Assembly: GCA_014529385.2 (NCBI GenBank)
Contig: CM043950.1
Location: 64,124,935 to 64,188,934 of the forward strand
Direction: 5' to 3'
Length of the DNA: 64,000 nucleotides
From: Adiantum capillus-veneris
Lineage: Eukaryota > Streptophyta > Polypodiopsida > Polypodiales > Pteridaceae
Position 1 is the first letter of the stretch; every line of letters begins with the position of its first letter. The notes beneath the pieces are model-generated. The model saw nothing but the letters and a program-made list of their open reading frames with translations. It did no database searches and was not told the origin of the DNA. Position numbers and translations under genes: made by a program. Below are positions 47,150-59,898 of this stretch, in pieces.

Positions 47150-49889
47150 TTTTTTTAGGCTCCTGCTGCCTGGACCATACTAGGTCTAAAAAACTTTTAT
47201 TGATTGTTTATTTTGACCACTACCGGGGGCCAAGCCCTTTACTAAGTAATGATGCTCTATCGAGCGTGATCAATGGCTACTGCCCTCAAGGAGTAGCGAA
47301 GGCGCCCATCATCCTCCTCCCAGTCTGTCGATCTCCATTGAAATCTATAGGCGTGATACTCGATGCTGTATCTCTTACTCATGGTGGAGCGTGGCCTTCC
47401 TCTCTCGAGACCATGACACTGCACAAGGGCAAGACTTGCCTCCTCCTGCTATAAGAACAGGTGAGGGCGCATCTCTGCCCCTCACTTAGCTATATTGGGT
47501 GTGTTGAGTCATTTTGTGAAACATTTTCTGTCTGCTTGCCACTACCAAGGAGAATGGAGCTCTCCTCGGAGGTGACTCAGGTGTTCAATCCCTCCTCTGT
47601 TGAGTTTACTGTTTTTCTGCACCGTTTTTTACACATACTAAAGGTCTTTTTCTAACTTTTTCTTGGTAAAAACATGCATACTGTGTAGGCTCGTTTTTTG
47701 TTATGGGCTTCTTGCAAAAACTGAGCAGATTAGCACTTTCTGTTGATATTCTTAAAGGGCTTGAGATAGTGAAAATAAGGATTGGAGCATCCCTGCCATA
47801 TGCATAAGAAAATTCTCATGACCTAGAACTTGTTGGGCCATCTTTGTGGCTTACTGTAGGCTATGTCGATTACTGCAGGTTCATATACTTCCAAAACTTG
47901 ACTGGTTTTTTGTTTGCTAAAAGCCTAGACACTATGGGTGGCCGTGGGCCTTTGTGCATAAAAAATGATCATGGTCTGCATAATGGGGTGGCCTCAAGGT
48001 GCAATACTTCACCTCCACATAAGACTACGTGTGCATGAATGACAGTAGGTGTTGGTGAGTATGTGGTGGTGAGTATGAAGGGTGGATGGATGGCCGTTCA
48101 GGCTTCTGTTGGGTAAGAAGCAAAAGGCGGGCTGTTACTGTATACCGATTGTGTAAATGGTTGCTACAAGGGATTATGGCCAATGGGCCACTTGGAGAAA
48201 ACAAACAGCAGGTTGTTGTCGCTTTGATTACTAGTTTTTTTCTATCTGACAGTTCTCGAAATTAGTGGGCTCTTTCTTTCTTTCTTTCTTCTGTGATTAG
48301 CTGGTTGCTTAGCATATTTTGGAACTCATATGCCGGACATTGCATATGGGAATAACCTGACATATTTTCCGAAGGTAAGTATATAACAGCTCATTCTTCT
48401 AAACTTTTGAAATAAGCCATGGTTGGTATGACCAGACACTACTGTTCGAGATAATCGATAATGACTCTTTGGATAAAGAAGGTAAGTGGATATTTTGGCT
48501 TGGGTATAGCTTCCAAGCTTTTTGGCAAGAAAATGATAAAGTTTTTTTACTACTCTCCTAAACTAGTTACATTTATTTCTTATTAGTTGGTGTTTAAAAA
48601 AACAAGGTAATCACCACCAGCATCTATAACCTCTGGTTAAACAAAAAATATCGGATCTCGCATCTTTTTGTACCTTTGATACCATGGATTCTACTGATTG
48701 AAGAAGGTAAGTATATAGTTGCTTCTTTATACATAGTCACTAAGCGGTGGCTCTTGGTGTTACCCTTGATGGACTCCACCATAGTTCAAAAAGGAATATG
48801 AAAAACTGCTAACATACTAAATGAATAAACTAGCTTGTCTAAAGTAATTCAAACCTATAAGATGGACATGGATAACAACTGATTGTTTGAAAGTCGCCGC
48901 GACGGACGTCCATAGCATAGCTCTCAAGCATCAATGTATTTATCAATACAAGGGAAGCGACTCGGATGAGGCATAGAAACTCACTAGGGTGTCAATCCTA
49001 ATGAAGTGAACTCGAAGAGATGCAACTTACTAACTCTACAAGAAAATCAAACACATTACCGCCAAGTAATCTGCCTATGTCCTCCTACACCGTTCTTCAG
49101 TCATCACGCCCGTTTACCATGCAAATCATATCGGAATCGCACGAAACTTGAAGGGAAGCTACAGGGGATTGCCAGGAACATATCCTATCACTGTCACAGC
49201 ATTCTGGAGAGGTACAACGATCACGATCGTTTGTCCCAAAATGAACAAAAACAGCGAACAGATGATCCTAATGGGTCGTTTTAGGGTCCCTAAAGCTTCT
49301 CCTAGGGTCAAAACAACATAAAACATGCATATAGACACTCAAAACAGCGATTTAAGGCCTCAAACTTGTAGTTGAAAACCTACACCAAATTTTGAATGAT
49401 TACACTTGAATGAAAGAGCAAGAGGAGAGGAACACAATGCAATAATCAAATCTGAATTTGGATTACCGTAGCCGCAATGGTGAAGATTACAAGTTTGAAC
49501 AAGCAGGAGCTCTCAAATGTACGTTGTCTTCTCAGTTCTCCATTAAAAAGATTATCCTCAAACTTACAAAAAATGACCTTTATGGATCAGGTCTTTACAA
49601 AATGGTTTGTCCAGCCATAAGGCCCTAATCTTAAAACTGGCTCTCTAATATACAACTGCTCCCATAAGAATAATCATACATCCTTGACAATTTCCCGGCT
49701 TAGAGATGCTTCTTTACAAAAGAATTTTACAATGGTTTCTCAAAAAAATATGGTCCTTCTGGCTACGGCCGCTTGTTGCTTCGTCCGCCAAACACCCCCT
49801 TCTTTATCCTTGTACGCCCTTGTGCATGTTCAGTGCTTTGGCCGTTGATGTGGCTCTAATGAAGCGAGTGTCGCTGAAAAGATTCTTGT
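47150..49889. other. No recognisable gene
   Basis: No motif-bearing frame. At 49212-49228 lies ACGATCACGATCGT, a variant of the palindrome cluster found at 53419-54545. This may tie it to the unit that contains the 49890-53217 frame. Confidence 0.5.
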
Positions 49890-52800
49890 TCACAGAATGG
49901 CGTCGAGGGCTTCTTGATGCTGTCTGAATGGATTTTCAAATAAGGTGTGTTGGTATGCCACGTACCTTGCCTTGAGGTCCTTCGCCATGGGATGGAAAAT
50001 CCTTGAATCCATTTCGAAGAATCCTGTGATGAAGGCCTCTTCAAATGTCTGCAAGTAGTGTGATGGTAGGTACATTAGCCTGGAGTACATGGCAATCAAG
50101 ATGTGCCGTGGCGGTGAATCCTGTAGATTCCAGCAGATGCCTCTCTGTCCTTCCAAGAACAGATTCCACGGATGATCGTCGCCTTCAGTGTCTTTAAACA
50201 CCTGGATGCAGGTGACGATCATCCGGGCTATCTTTACTAACATCTGGCACGCCAAATCAGGGATATCCTGCAGCAAGGTGACTGTTGAGTTTAGTGTGTT
50301 GACCATGTAAGCCACCGTAGGGGGTTGCTGGGCTGTCAGAACTGGGTAATTTATCTTGTGCTTCCTCGACCCCTTCCATGTGGTGAAATCTTTCCAAGTG
50401 CGTCTTCGAGGGACAGGGCAAAATGTAGGATCTATTTGTATATGTTGAGGAGCGTTGTGGTAATTTGTTAGATCCTGTGGCCTTTTGTCCAACCAGTTCT
50501 GCCTCCACTTGGGGTGGTCATTGACAAGCACCTGAGCTTCTTCCACTTTGAGTGCAATGCCTTCGTAACCCCCTTCTTTGTTTTGTGGCAAGGTAGGCCG
50601 CATCTTTTCTTTCCACAAATTTGCTTCATGGCATAGCAAAGGAAACGGGAGGTATTCCTGGCCAAAACCTTCCACCTGCTCTTCTGGTTGTAAGTATGCT
50701 AGGGCTGCTGACTCCAGTATCTTCTTTTCATAGAGCATATACTCCTTGACTGGCTCCTCTGGCATGTCCTGAATGATTTCACTGAGTTCATCTCTTATGT
50801 CCAGATCGGACCCTTCAAATTCCTGCTCCTGTTGCCCTTGGTGTGATGTTCCAGGCAAATCTGCCGCTTGTTGTCCAAGCAGTAGTTGTGGTTGAGTCTG
50901 GGCTTTGTCTGCTTTGATCTTCTGTTGAAAAAGCAGATCTTCTTTTTCCTTTAGCAGCGTGTCACCGGTCTATTTTTGAATCTGTAGTTCAGTGCTTGCT
51001 TGAGCTAGTTGCTGCTCCATTTCTTTTAAATTTAGCTCCTTTGCTGCCATCTGGGCCACCATCCCTGATACGAGCAACTGTCTTTGAAGATTTTCTTGTT
51101 CTAGCTCTGGTTTTAGCGCTGCTATAGTGTTCACTGCTGTGACATTGTCAGATGTGGAGACCAATGCCCCAGTAGGTTCCTGATTCGCTGTTAAAGTCGT
51201 CAGAGTGCCCTTGACCGTGTTGTAGGATCTGCTAAGCCTTTGGAATCTTGCACTCTCGTAGGCGAGTTGCTCTGTTGCTTTCTGGACTCTTGCCGTCAGC
51301 TCTTGGCACTCTTTCTCTTTGGTGGTCAAGTCTGTCGTGACGTCCACCAAATCTTTGATTAGAGATTGAGCCTGCTGTCGCTCAAGGTCCCTTTCCTCCA
51401 TTGTGCATGCTAATTGCGTCCTCAGGCTCTCTAACTCTTCTTGCCCTGATATGCTTGCTTTCGTTGGGCTTCATGTACCTGTCTTTCCTTCTCACTCAGC
51501 ACCACATTCTGACACTGGAATTGCCGTTCTAAATCCCGTAGAGTTTGCCTGTAATCAAATCCAGCCACTGCTTGGCAGGCTTCTTGGTATCCGATGGATT
51601 CTGTAGGTGGTATAACTTCCTTTTGCGAGGTTGAAGGGGGAGGAGTTGGCTGTTTTTTGTTCGATGGAGAAGGCGGCGGCGGAGGAGATTTTGGTGAAGG
51701 AGGAGGCGATTTTCTAGGCGAGGGAGGAGGCGGACTTGATTCTTCTCGCACACGTCTCTTCTTGGAAGTCTCCTCTCCTTGTTGCGAAGCAGATGCTTCC
51801 GATTTTCTTTTCTTTAAAATCCTGATTATTCTTTGGCGGGTGAGGTCCGCCGCCCATCGCGCTTCCAGATTCCTATCTCTCTGGATCTTCTTAAGCTGTT
51901 CCGTCTGATTTTTCTCATTAGCTGCGTCTTTCTCCTTCATTCCTTCAATGGACTGCGAAGAAATGTCCACCTCCAGAGCCTTTTTTTCTGCTTCTAACCT
52001 TTGCTTCTCAGCCCATAGGCGCGTTGCATTTTCTATCCTTTCTTGCCTTTCCCTTTCGAGTCTTCTTTTTTGTGCCTGTTGTGTTTCAACCGCTTGAGCC
52101 TATCTATAAGCCCGCAATTTGGTTTGTCTTTCTTCGACTCTTTTCTGAGCTTCCGCATATGCTTTTTGGAGGTCCGACTGCGGTACTGCACTTTGCTCTC
52201 CTCTTTTTCTCTCGAGCGGCTTTGTTGAATATTCCTCTTCACTTTCCTCAAACTCTGAAGGCACTTTGTCTTTAGATTCTTGAGACTTTCCTTCATCATC
52301 TGTCTCCGTTTTCTCTTCATCACTCGAACTTTTATTGGTGGCTTTTGCTGAGCGCGATGATGTCTCGCCAGGGGTCGTCCTTACGGAATGTGCAACCAGC
52401 TTAGCTTTCTGGATCAAGGCTGTTTGTGAGCTGGAAGCTGGTAAATCTTCGATCGTTCCCAAAGCCTGGTATGCTATTCTAGTTAGCATCGGCCCTACAC
52501 TCATGTAGGTTTTGTTTTTTGCCGAGATTTTCAAATTTGCTTCAATCAGATTATCCAGAATATAAGAACCGTAGTCGCAACAAATGGATCTATTTTCTGC
52601 TGTCGCTAGAGCCATGACTACGGCAATGTGCAAGATTGACTCCGTGTAGCGAGGAGGCGTTTGACCTCTGAAATGTTGAGATATCAATCTCATCGGCAAT
52701 TCCAGCTCTCCGTAGATCATGTCACTGTATTTGTATTTGTTCCCCTTCGCTTTGACGAATGCTTTTTCGTTATCTAGTGACTTTGTCTTTGCCAGAAAAT

Positions 52801-53217
52801 CGTGTTGCCCTGGGAGGAAATGCAAGGCTTCATTGATGATTTCGTTTGTGATCTTTACTTTCACCTTCGACCCGTCCTTGTCTGTGAGCATTGCCTGCCC
52901 ATATATTGTATCGAGCTCATGAGCTCGTGTGCCCTCATGTAATCTGTCCCCCATGGCTGCAATCTGAAAAATTGTTCCAAGTGTACAGCTCGCACTGCCT
53001 CTATTACCTCCGGCTTTTGATGGAGATTCCATATCTCTCGTGGCATGATAGTTGTCTTCACCAAGTCACCATCCGCATCCTTAAACTTCGAGATGAATAT
53101 GTGGGCAGGGATTTGAGCAAGTATGTCATCCGATATGTGAGCCTTTTCATTTGTGGTGAGCTCCTCCACTTCATATGGTGCTGTTGTCCACTGCCTTTCT
53201 TTCTTTTGGCGAGGCAT
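49890..53217 (-). pseudogene. Long retroelement-type extra ORF, about 1,100 codons, broken
   Basis: From MPRQKKERQW (53217) the frame continues through a globular N-terminal part (FFRLQPW, RLISQHFRGQTPPRYTESIL, SYILDNLIEANL). That part recalls the plant-mobile or 'putative plant transposon' domain of extra ORFs in Gypsy elements. A charged Ser/Glu region follows, then a Pro-rich block (SPPPSPKSPPPPPSPS, near 51700), coiled coil (51400-50980) and a C-terminal globular part (EMDSRIFHPMAKDLKARY, near 49990). Breaks: an 8-bp GAGCTCAT duplication near 52910, TAG at 52100-52102 and 50970-50972 (both fit Gln), and frame changes near 51440. All pieces lie on one strand in order, so I read one gene. 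It is either the 3' ORF of Gypsy E or part of a neighbouring element. Confidence 0.6.
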
Positions 53218-55455
53218 TCTGTGTCAGGAGAATCACAAGCTGTCAGGATTTTCCCTTCGCAATCAATCACATTTAGACTTTTAGTAAAAAATAGTTCAAA
53301 AGTCAAAACTGATCATAACTTGAACAAATTTCATCCATTCTTGTCCATATTTCACCAGTGGGACTAGAAAGATTAGAGCTATGAGTGATAAAAATCTGAG
53401 CCAGTTCTGGGTCTAAGGTACACCGATCGCGATCGTAGTACAGAGGCCAAATTTAGATTTGATCATATGAGTGGGTTGCTAATAGTTGGAGGGTCATTTT
53501 GGTCCCCTCTGTGTGTCATTTGAACCACTTTTGAGTTTACAGGTCCCATTTCTGGGTTACAAGGGAGTTTTGGACTAGACTCTGACTTTTCATGAGTTTT
53601 TGATGTCCAAATGGCTTGAAACTTGGTTGGTGACTTGAACAAGATGTATACCAGGGATCTGATGGGTTTTTGTGAAAATCTGAAGCTGAGGTACACCGAT
53701 CGCGATCGATGTTCTGGGCCTGTTTTTGGTGAAAGCTAGATGGTCATGAACTCCTATGCCTGCCTAGCCCACTGATGATTTATTTCCAAGTTTTGGACTT
53801 AAAATGAACAACTTAGAGCAATTTTTCACTGTTTGACCATATTTTACTACGTCTAACCATATTTGGTTTTCCTGATGAATTTTGGTTGGATCCTGGAGTT
53901 AATTGAAGTTAGTTTTAGAGCTCCCATTGCTTCCATGATGTTCTGCTACCATTAGCCTATTCCATTGTCTGATTTTGACCTTATCAAGCACTTTATACCC
54001 TGTCTTAGGAGGTTTTCCTGAATTTTGTATTTTTCAGGCATTTCTTGGATATCCATGTGATTTTTGGGCATCCCTAAGTAACCTTTTGGTCTTTGGCATT
54101 GGCTCGGATCCAATTCCATCTTTGTGTGATCATTCGAGACTGAAACGACTATATCTGCACTTGTGGGAGATTCTGAGATCCATTCGAGGGTTTCTGCAAC
54201 TGTTCTGACTCTTAGTTGGCCAAGTGTACCTTTCAAACCATCCATCAATATTTTTAACAGGATTTTGGCAGTTGTAGGTCAAATTTTTCCCTTTTGGTTG
54301 TGTTTGACAAATTGGGCCCATTCCCTGAGCAAAATTTGTGCATTTTCCTTGAAAATTCAAGTGAGTGTACTTTTAACTGAGTTCCAAGCATGGGCCAAGT
54401 CAAAAGTTGCAAAATCTGCATCTAGGGGCACCGATCGCGATCGTACCATGGAGGCCAAATTTGGTTTTGACACCAGCAGGTTGTAGGCGAGGCTGAGGGG
54501 GAGTGTATTACATTTTTTGTCCCAGTTTTTGTTAGTGAGGTACACCGATCGCCACCACCAAATTTGGTTTTGACCACATGGCTTTGTTCCTGACCTTGTG
54601 GGGAGCACATTGATGTGTTCTGTGGCTGAAAAAAGTCTTGTATGGATGCCTCTAAGGGCCCTCGACCTCTTTGACCCGATCCGACTTTGATTCGATCCCT
54701 TCGCCCATTTGTGCAATGATTCGCGCTTGCATGCATAATAGACTTGATCTTTAATTGATAGAGAACATACCTATGAAATATGGTGTGAAATGCTGGTTCC
54801 GACCGTCCATACGGGGTAGAAATGTGGCAGCTCGCTCTAGGTCAAAAAAGCTCTCTCCTCTCTCAAAAGGTGAAAATGAACAATGAGCTAGAATTTGGCC
54901 TACTTGACCTATATCTTCCCGAGATTTTCGTGACACTGGGTTGATTTTTCTCACCTTTGATCCCGATATAATCTGCATACCACTTGTGGGTCGAACCGTT
55001 TGTCATTCCGGTGTCGTATGACCATTTGATGTGATTTTGGCGAAATGTAGTCATGATCATTGAGGTTGAAATTTGACATCTTCAGATTAGCTTCATATCT
55101 TCCATGCTTGATAACCATATCATGATACTTCGGCGTTTGCTTCTAGAACTTGATTCCGACACTTGTGAGCGAGATTTTTTAATTTTTGATGTTTTATTAA
55201 CGAAAATCAAACACAATAAAATGAAAATACTTATTAACTGGCGAAAATTAGCCAAAATTATTATACTCATCCCTAAGCATAAATTTTCTCTAGAAGCATC
55301 CGAATGCTCCGGATATGTCATTACTGCTCATTATTATGCTAGTCGGATATGATACAAAAAAATGCAAAAAATGCCAGGTTTTGATCGAATATGTTCAAAA
55401 TTGAACTCTAAATAATGAAAAAACACACACATTATGTACATATATACACATTGGA
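53218..55455. other. Noncoding region with palindrome cluster
   Basis: No coding frame is supported. Four copies of GTACACCGATCG(CGATCG) occur (see separate repeat entry). The region may include the LTR or untranslated region of the flanking elements; I could not find a paired LTR. Confidence 0.55.
53417..54580. repeat. Dispersed CGATCGCGATCG palindrome units
   Basis: ACACCGATCGCGATCG occurs near 53420 and 53692, CACCGATCGCGATCGTACC near 54428, and the truncated GTACACCGATCGCC near 54541. Three of the four are followed at similar distance by CCAAATTTGGTTTTGAC or a close variant, so the repeating unit is about 45 bp. A further variant lies at 49212. Confidence 0.85.
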
Positions 55456-56820
55456 CCCCTTAATGGCCCTGACTGTTGCTAGATTCATTAATTACTCCCC
55501 CCTTCCTTGTTTTAGTCGTCCCGGACGAAGGGTTGGTGTATGTGCATGGGTTTTGATCTCTGTGTCTATGCATGGCCGTGTAATGTGGCCCTATTCTGAT
55601 GGTTGAGACAATGCGTTGGGTAACGACATGCTGTGCAAGATGTGGGGACTGAACGTAGTTTTCAGTGGCTTTTGATGGCGAGGGTAGCTGTTTATGGAAC
55701 ATGAGAGATTGCAGTTGAATTGCTCTTTCCTTGATTGTGGGTGTTGTGTTGGCAATTATTTTTGGAACCCATTTATATGTAGTTTGTTGCATCTTTATAG
55801 ATTCTGCTTTAGTTTTCACAAGTTTCCATTGCCATTTGGGTTTCCTTTCGAGCTCTGGCGTTGAAACTTTAGTGTTATCCTTTTTTGGTTGCCATTTCCA
55901 CTTTGGAGTAACTTCTGAAGGTTTTGAGATGATGTTGCTTCCGTCGGGAGTTTGTCCTTAGGTAGCCATATCTTGCTCGGTTTGTTGGTCAACAATGTTT
56001 TCTTTATCCAGACCTTCCGAATAACCTTTGGTGGTGTTTTTTGTTGATTAGCCGGTTGCTTATTGGCGAGGGGAATACTTGGCCACGAGTGATCTGTTTT
56101 GGCGAATGGAGTCATGTATACGTTAGAGTCGTGTGTGTACCTTAATGCATGTTCTGACCATTCAGTGACTGCATTGTACGTTCTCATCCATGGAGCTCCC
56201 CCAAGCATATTGATTCTCTGATTTCGTCGTCTTTCATGACGAAAAATTGATGAGAACAACTATTTCCATCAAGATTGATTGGTAAGTTTACTATCCCCAA
56301 TGTTGGCATTGTTGCACCATTTGCTGCTTGTAGATCATGTGTGGATTGTACGAGGCATTCATTTGTGAGCATCCTGTAAGTGGAGAAGTTGACCGCATTA
56401 GCTCTGGCTCCTGTGTCAATCAATGCTCGCTGATATCTGCCATGTGGGAGTTTGACATTGATGCGAACATCGATTCCTGTTTCCCATTGCTCATCAGTTT
56501 GAATTATAGACAAAGGAATTTGAGCCGTGTCTGTTGGTGGAGGAATTCTTTGTTATTGTAAGTTTTGTTTTCTCTTTAAAATCCTGACTTTGGCCTCCTC
56601 CTGCGCTTGAGCTTTTGTTTCTTTTTCTTTGTTCTTGCGTTCCTTCGCAGCGTGTATTTTGGCAAGTATCTCTGTGGTTAGTGGTAAGTTGTATTTCTTT
56701 AGTCTGCAACCATTGATCTAGTTAGGCATTTCCTCTCCCTCTAATGTCGCAAGTTTGATGGCACCGCTAGATGATATGTCATGAATCACATATGGTCCAT
56801 TCCCTCGCTTTTTGAGTTTC
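55456..56820 (-). pseudogene. Gypsy E: C-terminal second retropepsin-like domain and tail
   Basis: The frame of integrase continues leftwards through a basic linker (RLKKYNLPL, KERKNKEKETK) into RYQRALIDTGARANAVNFSTY (near 56420), with Asp-Thr-Gly as in aspartic proteases. TLGIVNLPI and, after one frame change near 56200, LGGAPWM follow. These match the order of retropepsin blocks (catalytic DTG ... LG-x-PW). The tail has recurring Trp-Pro-Lys phrases (KVWIKK, KIWLPK, YKWVPK). Stops in the linker: TAA near 56817, TAG at 56718-56720 and TAA near 56540; each would fit Gln. A first protease of the same element lies at about 61300. What the second does is unknown. Confidence 0.72.
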
Positions 56821-56828
56821 CAAGAATG

Positions 56829-59151
56829 TTATTTCAGGGTATACATTAAGACGTAATCCCCAGTAGAAATTTCCTTGCTGATAACATGTTGATCAAAGAA
56901 TGATTTCATGTTTTGTTTTTGTGCGTAGATTGATGCAATGGCTCTCAATCTAGTTTCATCCAGTTTTTCCAGGACATCTACCTGATTGGATAATTCGTGG
57001 CCCGTCCATTCTAATTGTTTAGCGACTCGAAGCGTGGGAATAAGGAATTCAAGTGGCAAAATCGCTTGAATTCCATAAACCATGTTGAATGGAGTCATCC
57101 CGATGGATGTTTTGTAAGCTACTCGATATGCCCATAAAGCTGAATGCAGCTTTTGATCCCAGTCAGCTCTTGATTCGCCGAAAATTTTGGTGAGAATTGT
57201 CACCAAAATTTTATTCGTACTTTCTGCTTGGCCGTTCTCTTGTGGATGATAGGGGGCAGACTTCCTGTGAATTACCATGAATTCGTCCAATAGGAATTCG
57301 ATCACTTCATTGATGAAGTGAGTGCCTCTATCGCTCACGAGCTCAATTGGTAAGCCATATCTGGTGAAAATGTTCCCATACAAAAACTGTACTGTCGTTT
57401 TTGCATCATTTCTGGCTGTTGCTTTAGCTTCCACCCATTTTGTTAGATAATCTGTTTGCCACAATAATGTATTGAGCGTGCGTTTTATATCCCGGAGGCG
57501 CTATCGGTCCTACAAAATCTATTCCCCATTTTGCAAACTCTCGTGCCTTCATCATTGGCCTTAAGGGCATATCATCTCGCGCTCTAGGAATTTTTGTTTT
57601 CTGACAATCGTCACATCGTTTCACAAACACTTCCGCGTCCATGAATAGTGTAGGCCACCATATGCCTGCAATAAGAATTGCTTTGACCGTTTTGTCAGCT
57701 GAGAAATGTCCACCAGCTTGTTCGCTGTGTGCTTGCTCTAAGATAGGAATGTATTCCTCTTCAGTCGCACACATTCTCAATTGATTGTCTTTTCCCCTCT
57801 TGTAAAGAGTGTCCTCAATTAGTACATAGTTTTCTGCCTCTTTCATGATCGTTTTGATTCGTGATCTACTCATCCCCTCAGGCAGTATCCTGGTGGTGAG
57901 GTATTCAACAATGTAGTTACTCCATCGGAGTGCTATAGATAATCTGAATAGAGTCGCGTGATCTATTGGCTTTTGAAGCGTCCATTTAACACAAGATTTG
58001 ACATGCATATGAACACTATGTCTCATTTTTGTCCAATACACACCCATTCTCATCAATCTCTGATACATCTGTGCATGCCCATTGTGAATTCCCGTTGTTT
58101 GTACATGAGCTTGGTTTAGGTATAATTCTCGTTCACTCGATTCAACACAAAGCCTAAGGATTTGATCCGATCCTTGTTTGTATAGCCTGCCCGCCAACAT
58201 TACCAATGATCTGGATGCTGCAATGGTAGATGGTTGTCTTGTCACATTCATTGACCTGATAGTCAACAAAGGAATTACGTCCTCGCTCCATCTTGGAACC
58301 ATTTCTATGTTGAAAAGATATGCATCTGGCAAATCATCATCAACTCCTACAGGGTTTTCTCCATGCATCATTCTAGATAAATGATCCACTCTTTGGTGTG
58401 TAGTTCCTTTTTTGACCACTACCGTGAAGTCAAACTCGAGCAGTATGATGAACCATCGAACAACTCTCCCCGTACTGCAAGGTTTGTTTACTAAGTACAG
58501 CAGTGCTTGGTGATCAACGAAGAATACAAATTTATTGGAAAGTAAGTAGTGTCTAAACTTTTTCACCGCATAGACCATACCCAATCCCTCCCTCTCAGTT
58601 GTCGTGTAATTCTTCTCTGCATTGTTCAATTGTCTACTGGAGTAACTTATTGGAAAATCCATGTTGTTCTCCCCAGGTTGTGCAAGTATGCATCCTATTG
58701 CATACGCTGATGCATCTACGTGGATGTGAAAGATCTTCTCCCAATCCGGAGCCTTTAAAATTGGAGCGGAAATTAATCTCTGCTTCAACGTTTGAAAAGC
58801 TTCCTCGCACTCCTCTGTCCACTCAAATTTAGTTATCAACGCGTAAAGTGGTTTTGTAATTATAGCATATGAGTAGATAAATCTGCGATAATATCCACAA
58901 TGGCCCATAAATGCCTGTACCTCTTTCACCTTTACGGGACGTGGTAGATCAAAAAGGACGCTGATCTTCTCCATGTCTGTCGAAATACCGTTTTTAGACA
59001 CTATACGTCCCAATATTTTGCCTTGTCTTACCATGAAGACACATTTCTCTGGATTCAGGCAAATCCGATACAGTCTGCATTTTTCAAACACCTTTGTCAA
59101 GTGCTCTATGTGCTCTACTCTTACAAAGGAGTGAACACACAGGTCATCCAT
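56829..59151 (-). pseudogene. Gypsy E: RT end, RNase H, integrase
   Basis: Leftwards: RT motif C IYMDDLCVHS (near 59140), RNase H with HVDASAYAIGCILAQ (near 58700) and FVDHQALLYLV. Then come two HHCC-type zinc regions: AHVQTTGIHNGH...KSCVKW (58110-57980) and AHSEQAGGHFSADK...KRCDDC (57740-57600). The core Asp-Asp-Glu lies in GIDFVGP, VSDRGTHF and GQAESTNKI (about 57520-57220). A one-base insertion near 57455 changes frame within the core (ANRLSN versus DYLTKW). A TAA near 59166 precedes motif C and fits Gln. Confidence 0.88.
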
Positions 59152-59181
59152 GTAAATTTCTAAGAACTGTCTTAGATATTC

Positions 59182-59700
59182 TTAAAAAGCATGACCCATC
59201 AGTCTTTGAAACGTGGCTGGTGCATTTGTGAGGCCAAAAGCCATTACCCAGAATGCAGAAATATCCCATTCAGTTGCGAAAGCCGTTTTGTGCTGATCCT
59301 CTGGCTTTATTGTGAGTTGGTTGTAACCCGAAAAGCCATCTAAGAAACTATAAGCCTCTTTGCCTGCCACCCTTTCTATTACATGATCAGTAATGGGTAG
59401 GGGATAGTTGTCTCGAATTGTAGCAGCGTTTACTTTCTTGAGATCGACGCAAACTCTCAACTTTCTATTTTTCTTCGGGACCACCACGATCGGTGAAACC
59501 CATTCGGTGTGCTCAATTTCGTAAATAAACTCTACCTCCTTAAGTTTATATATCTCCTCCTTGATCTTTTTGGCAAACGTTTCATTGTAAGTATAGGGAC
59601 GTTGTCTGCTGGGTTTGGCATCATTCTTAAGGGGTATTGTGTGCTGGAAGATACTAGGATCCACCCCCTTAAGATCTTTGTACGACCATGCAAACACATC
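59182..59700 (-). pseudogene. Gypsy E: reverse transcriptase N-terminal half
   Basis: FAWSYKDLKGVDPSIFQHT, WVSPIVVVPKKN, RVCVDLKKVNAATI, SFLDGFSGYNQ (motif A) and AFGLTNAPATFQRLM (motif B) are all present. It is joined at its N-side to a 138-bp tandem duplication. TAG at 59707-59709 stands where the duplicate copy has CAG. Confidence 0.9.
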
Positions 59701-59898
59701 TCTATACTATTTAAGAGTAGCTACCAAAAGCTTTTCCTCTTCTTCAGTAAGATCCGTGGCATTCTTAAGGGGTATTGTGTGTTGGTAGATACTAGGACCC
59801 ACCCCCTTAAGATCTTTGTACGACCATGCAAACACATCTCTATACTGTTTAAGAGTAGCTACCAAAAGCTTTTCCTCTTCTTCAGTAAGATCCGTGGA
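59623..59898. repeat. 138-bp in-frame tandem duplication within Gypsy E pol
   Basis: Two units (59623-59760 and 59761-59898) encode 46 residues each (TEEEEKLLVATLK and QYRDVFAWSYKDL). They differ at a few bases, one being TAG (59707-59709) against CAG (59845-59847) on the minus strand. Confidence 0.93.

Noticed and set aside
53218-55455. A 3' LTR of Gypsy E in this gap
   Set aside because: No paired repeat is visible within the window and the 5' LTR lies beyond 64000, so no LTR boundary can be supported.
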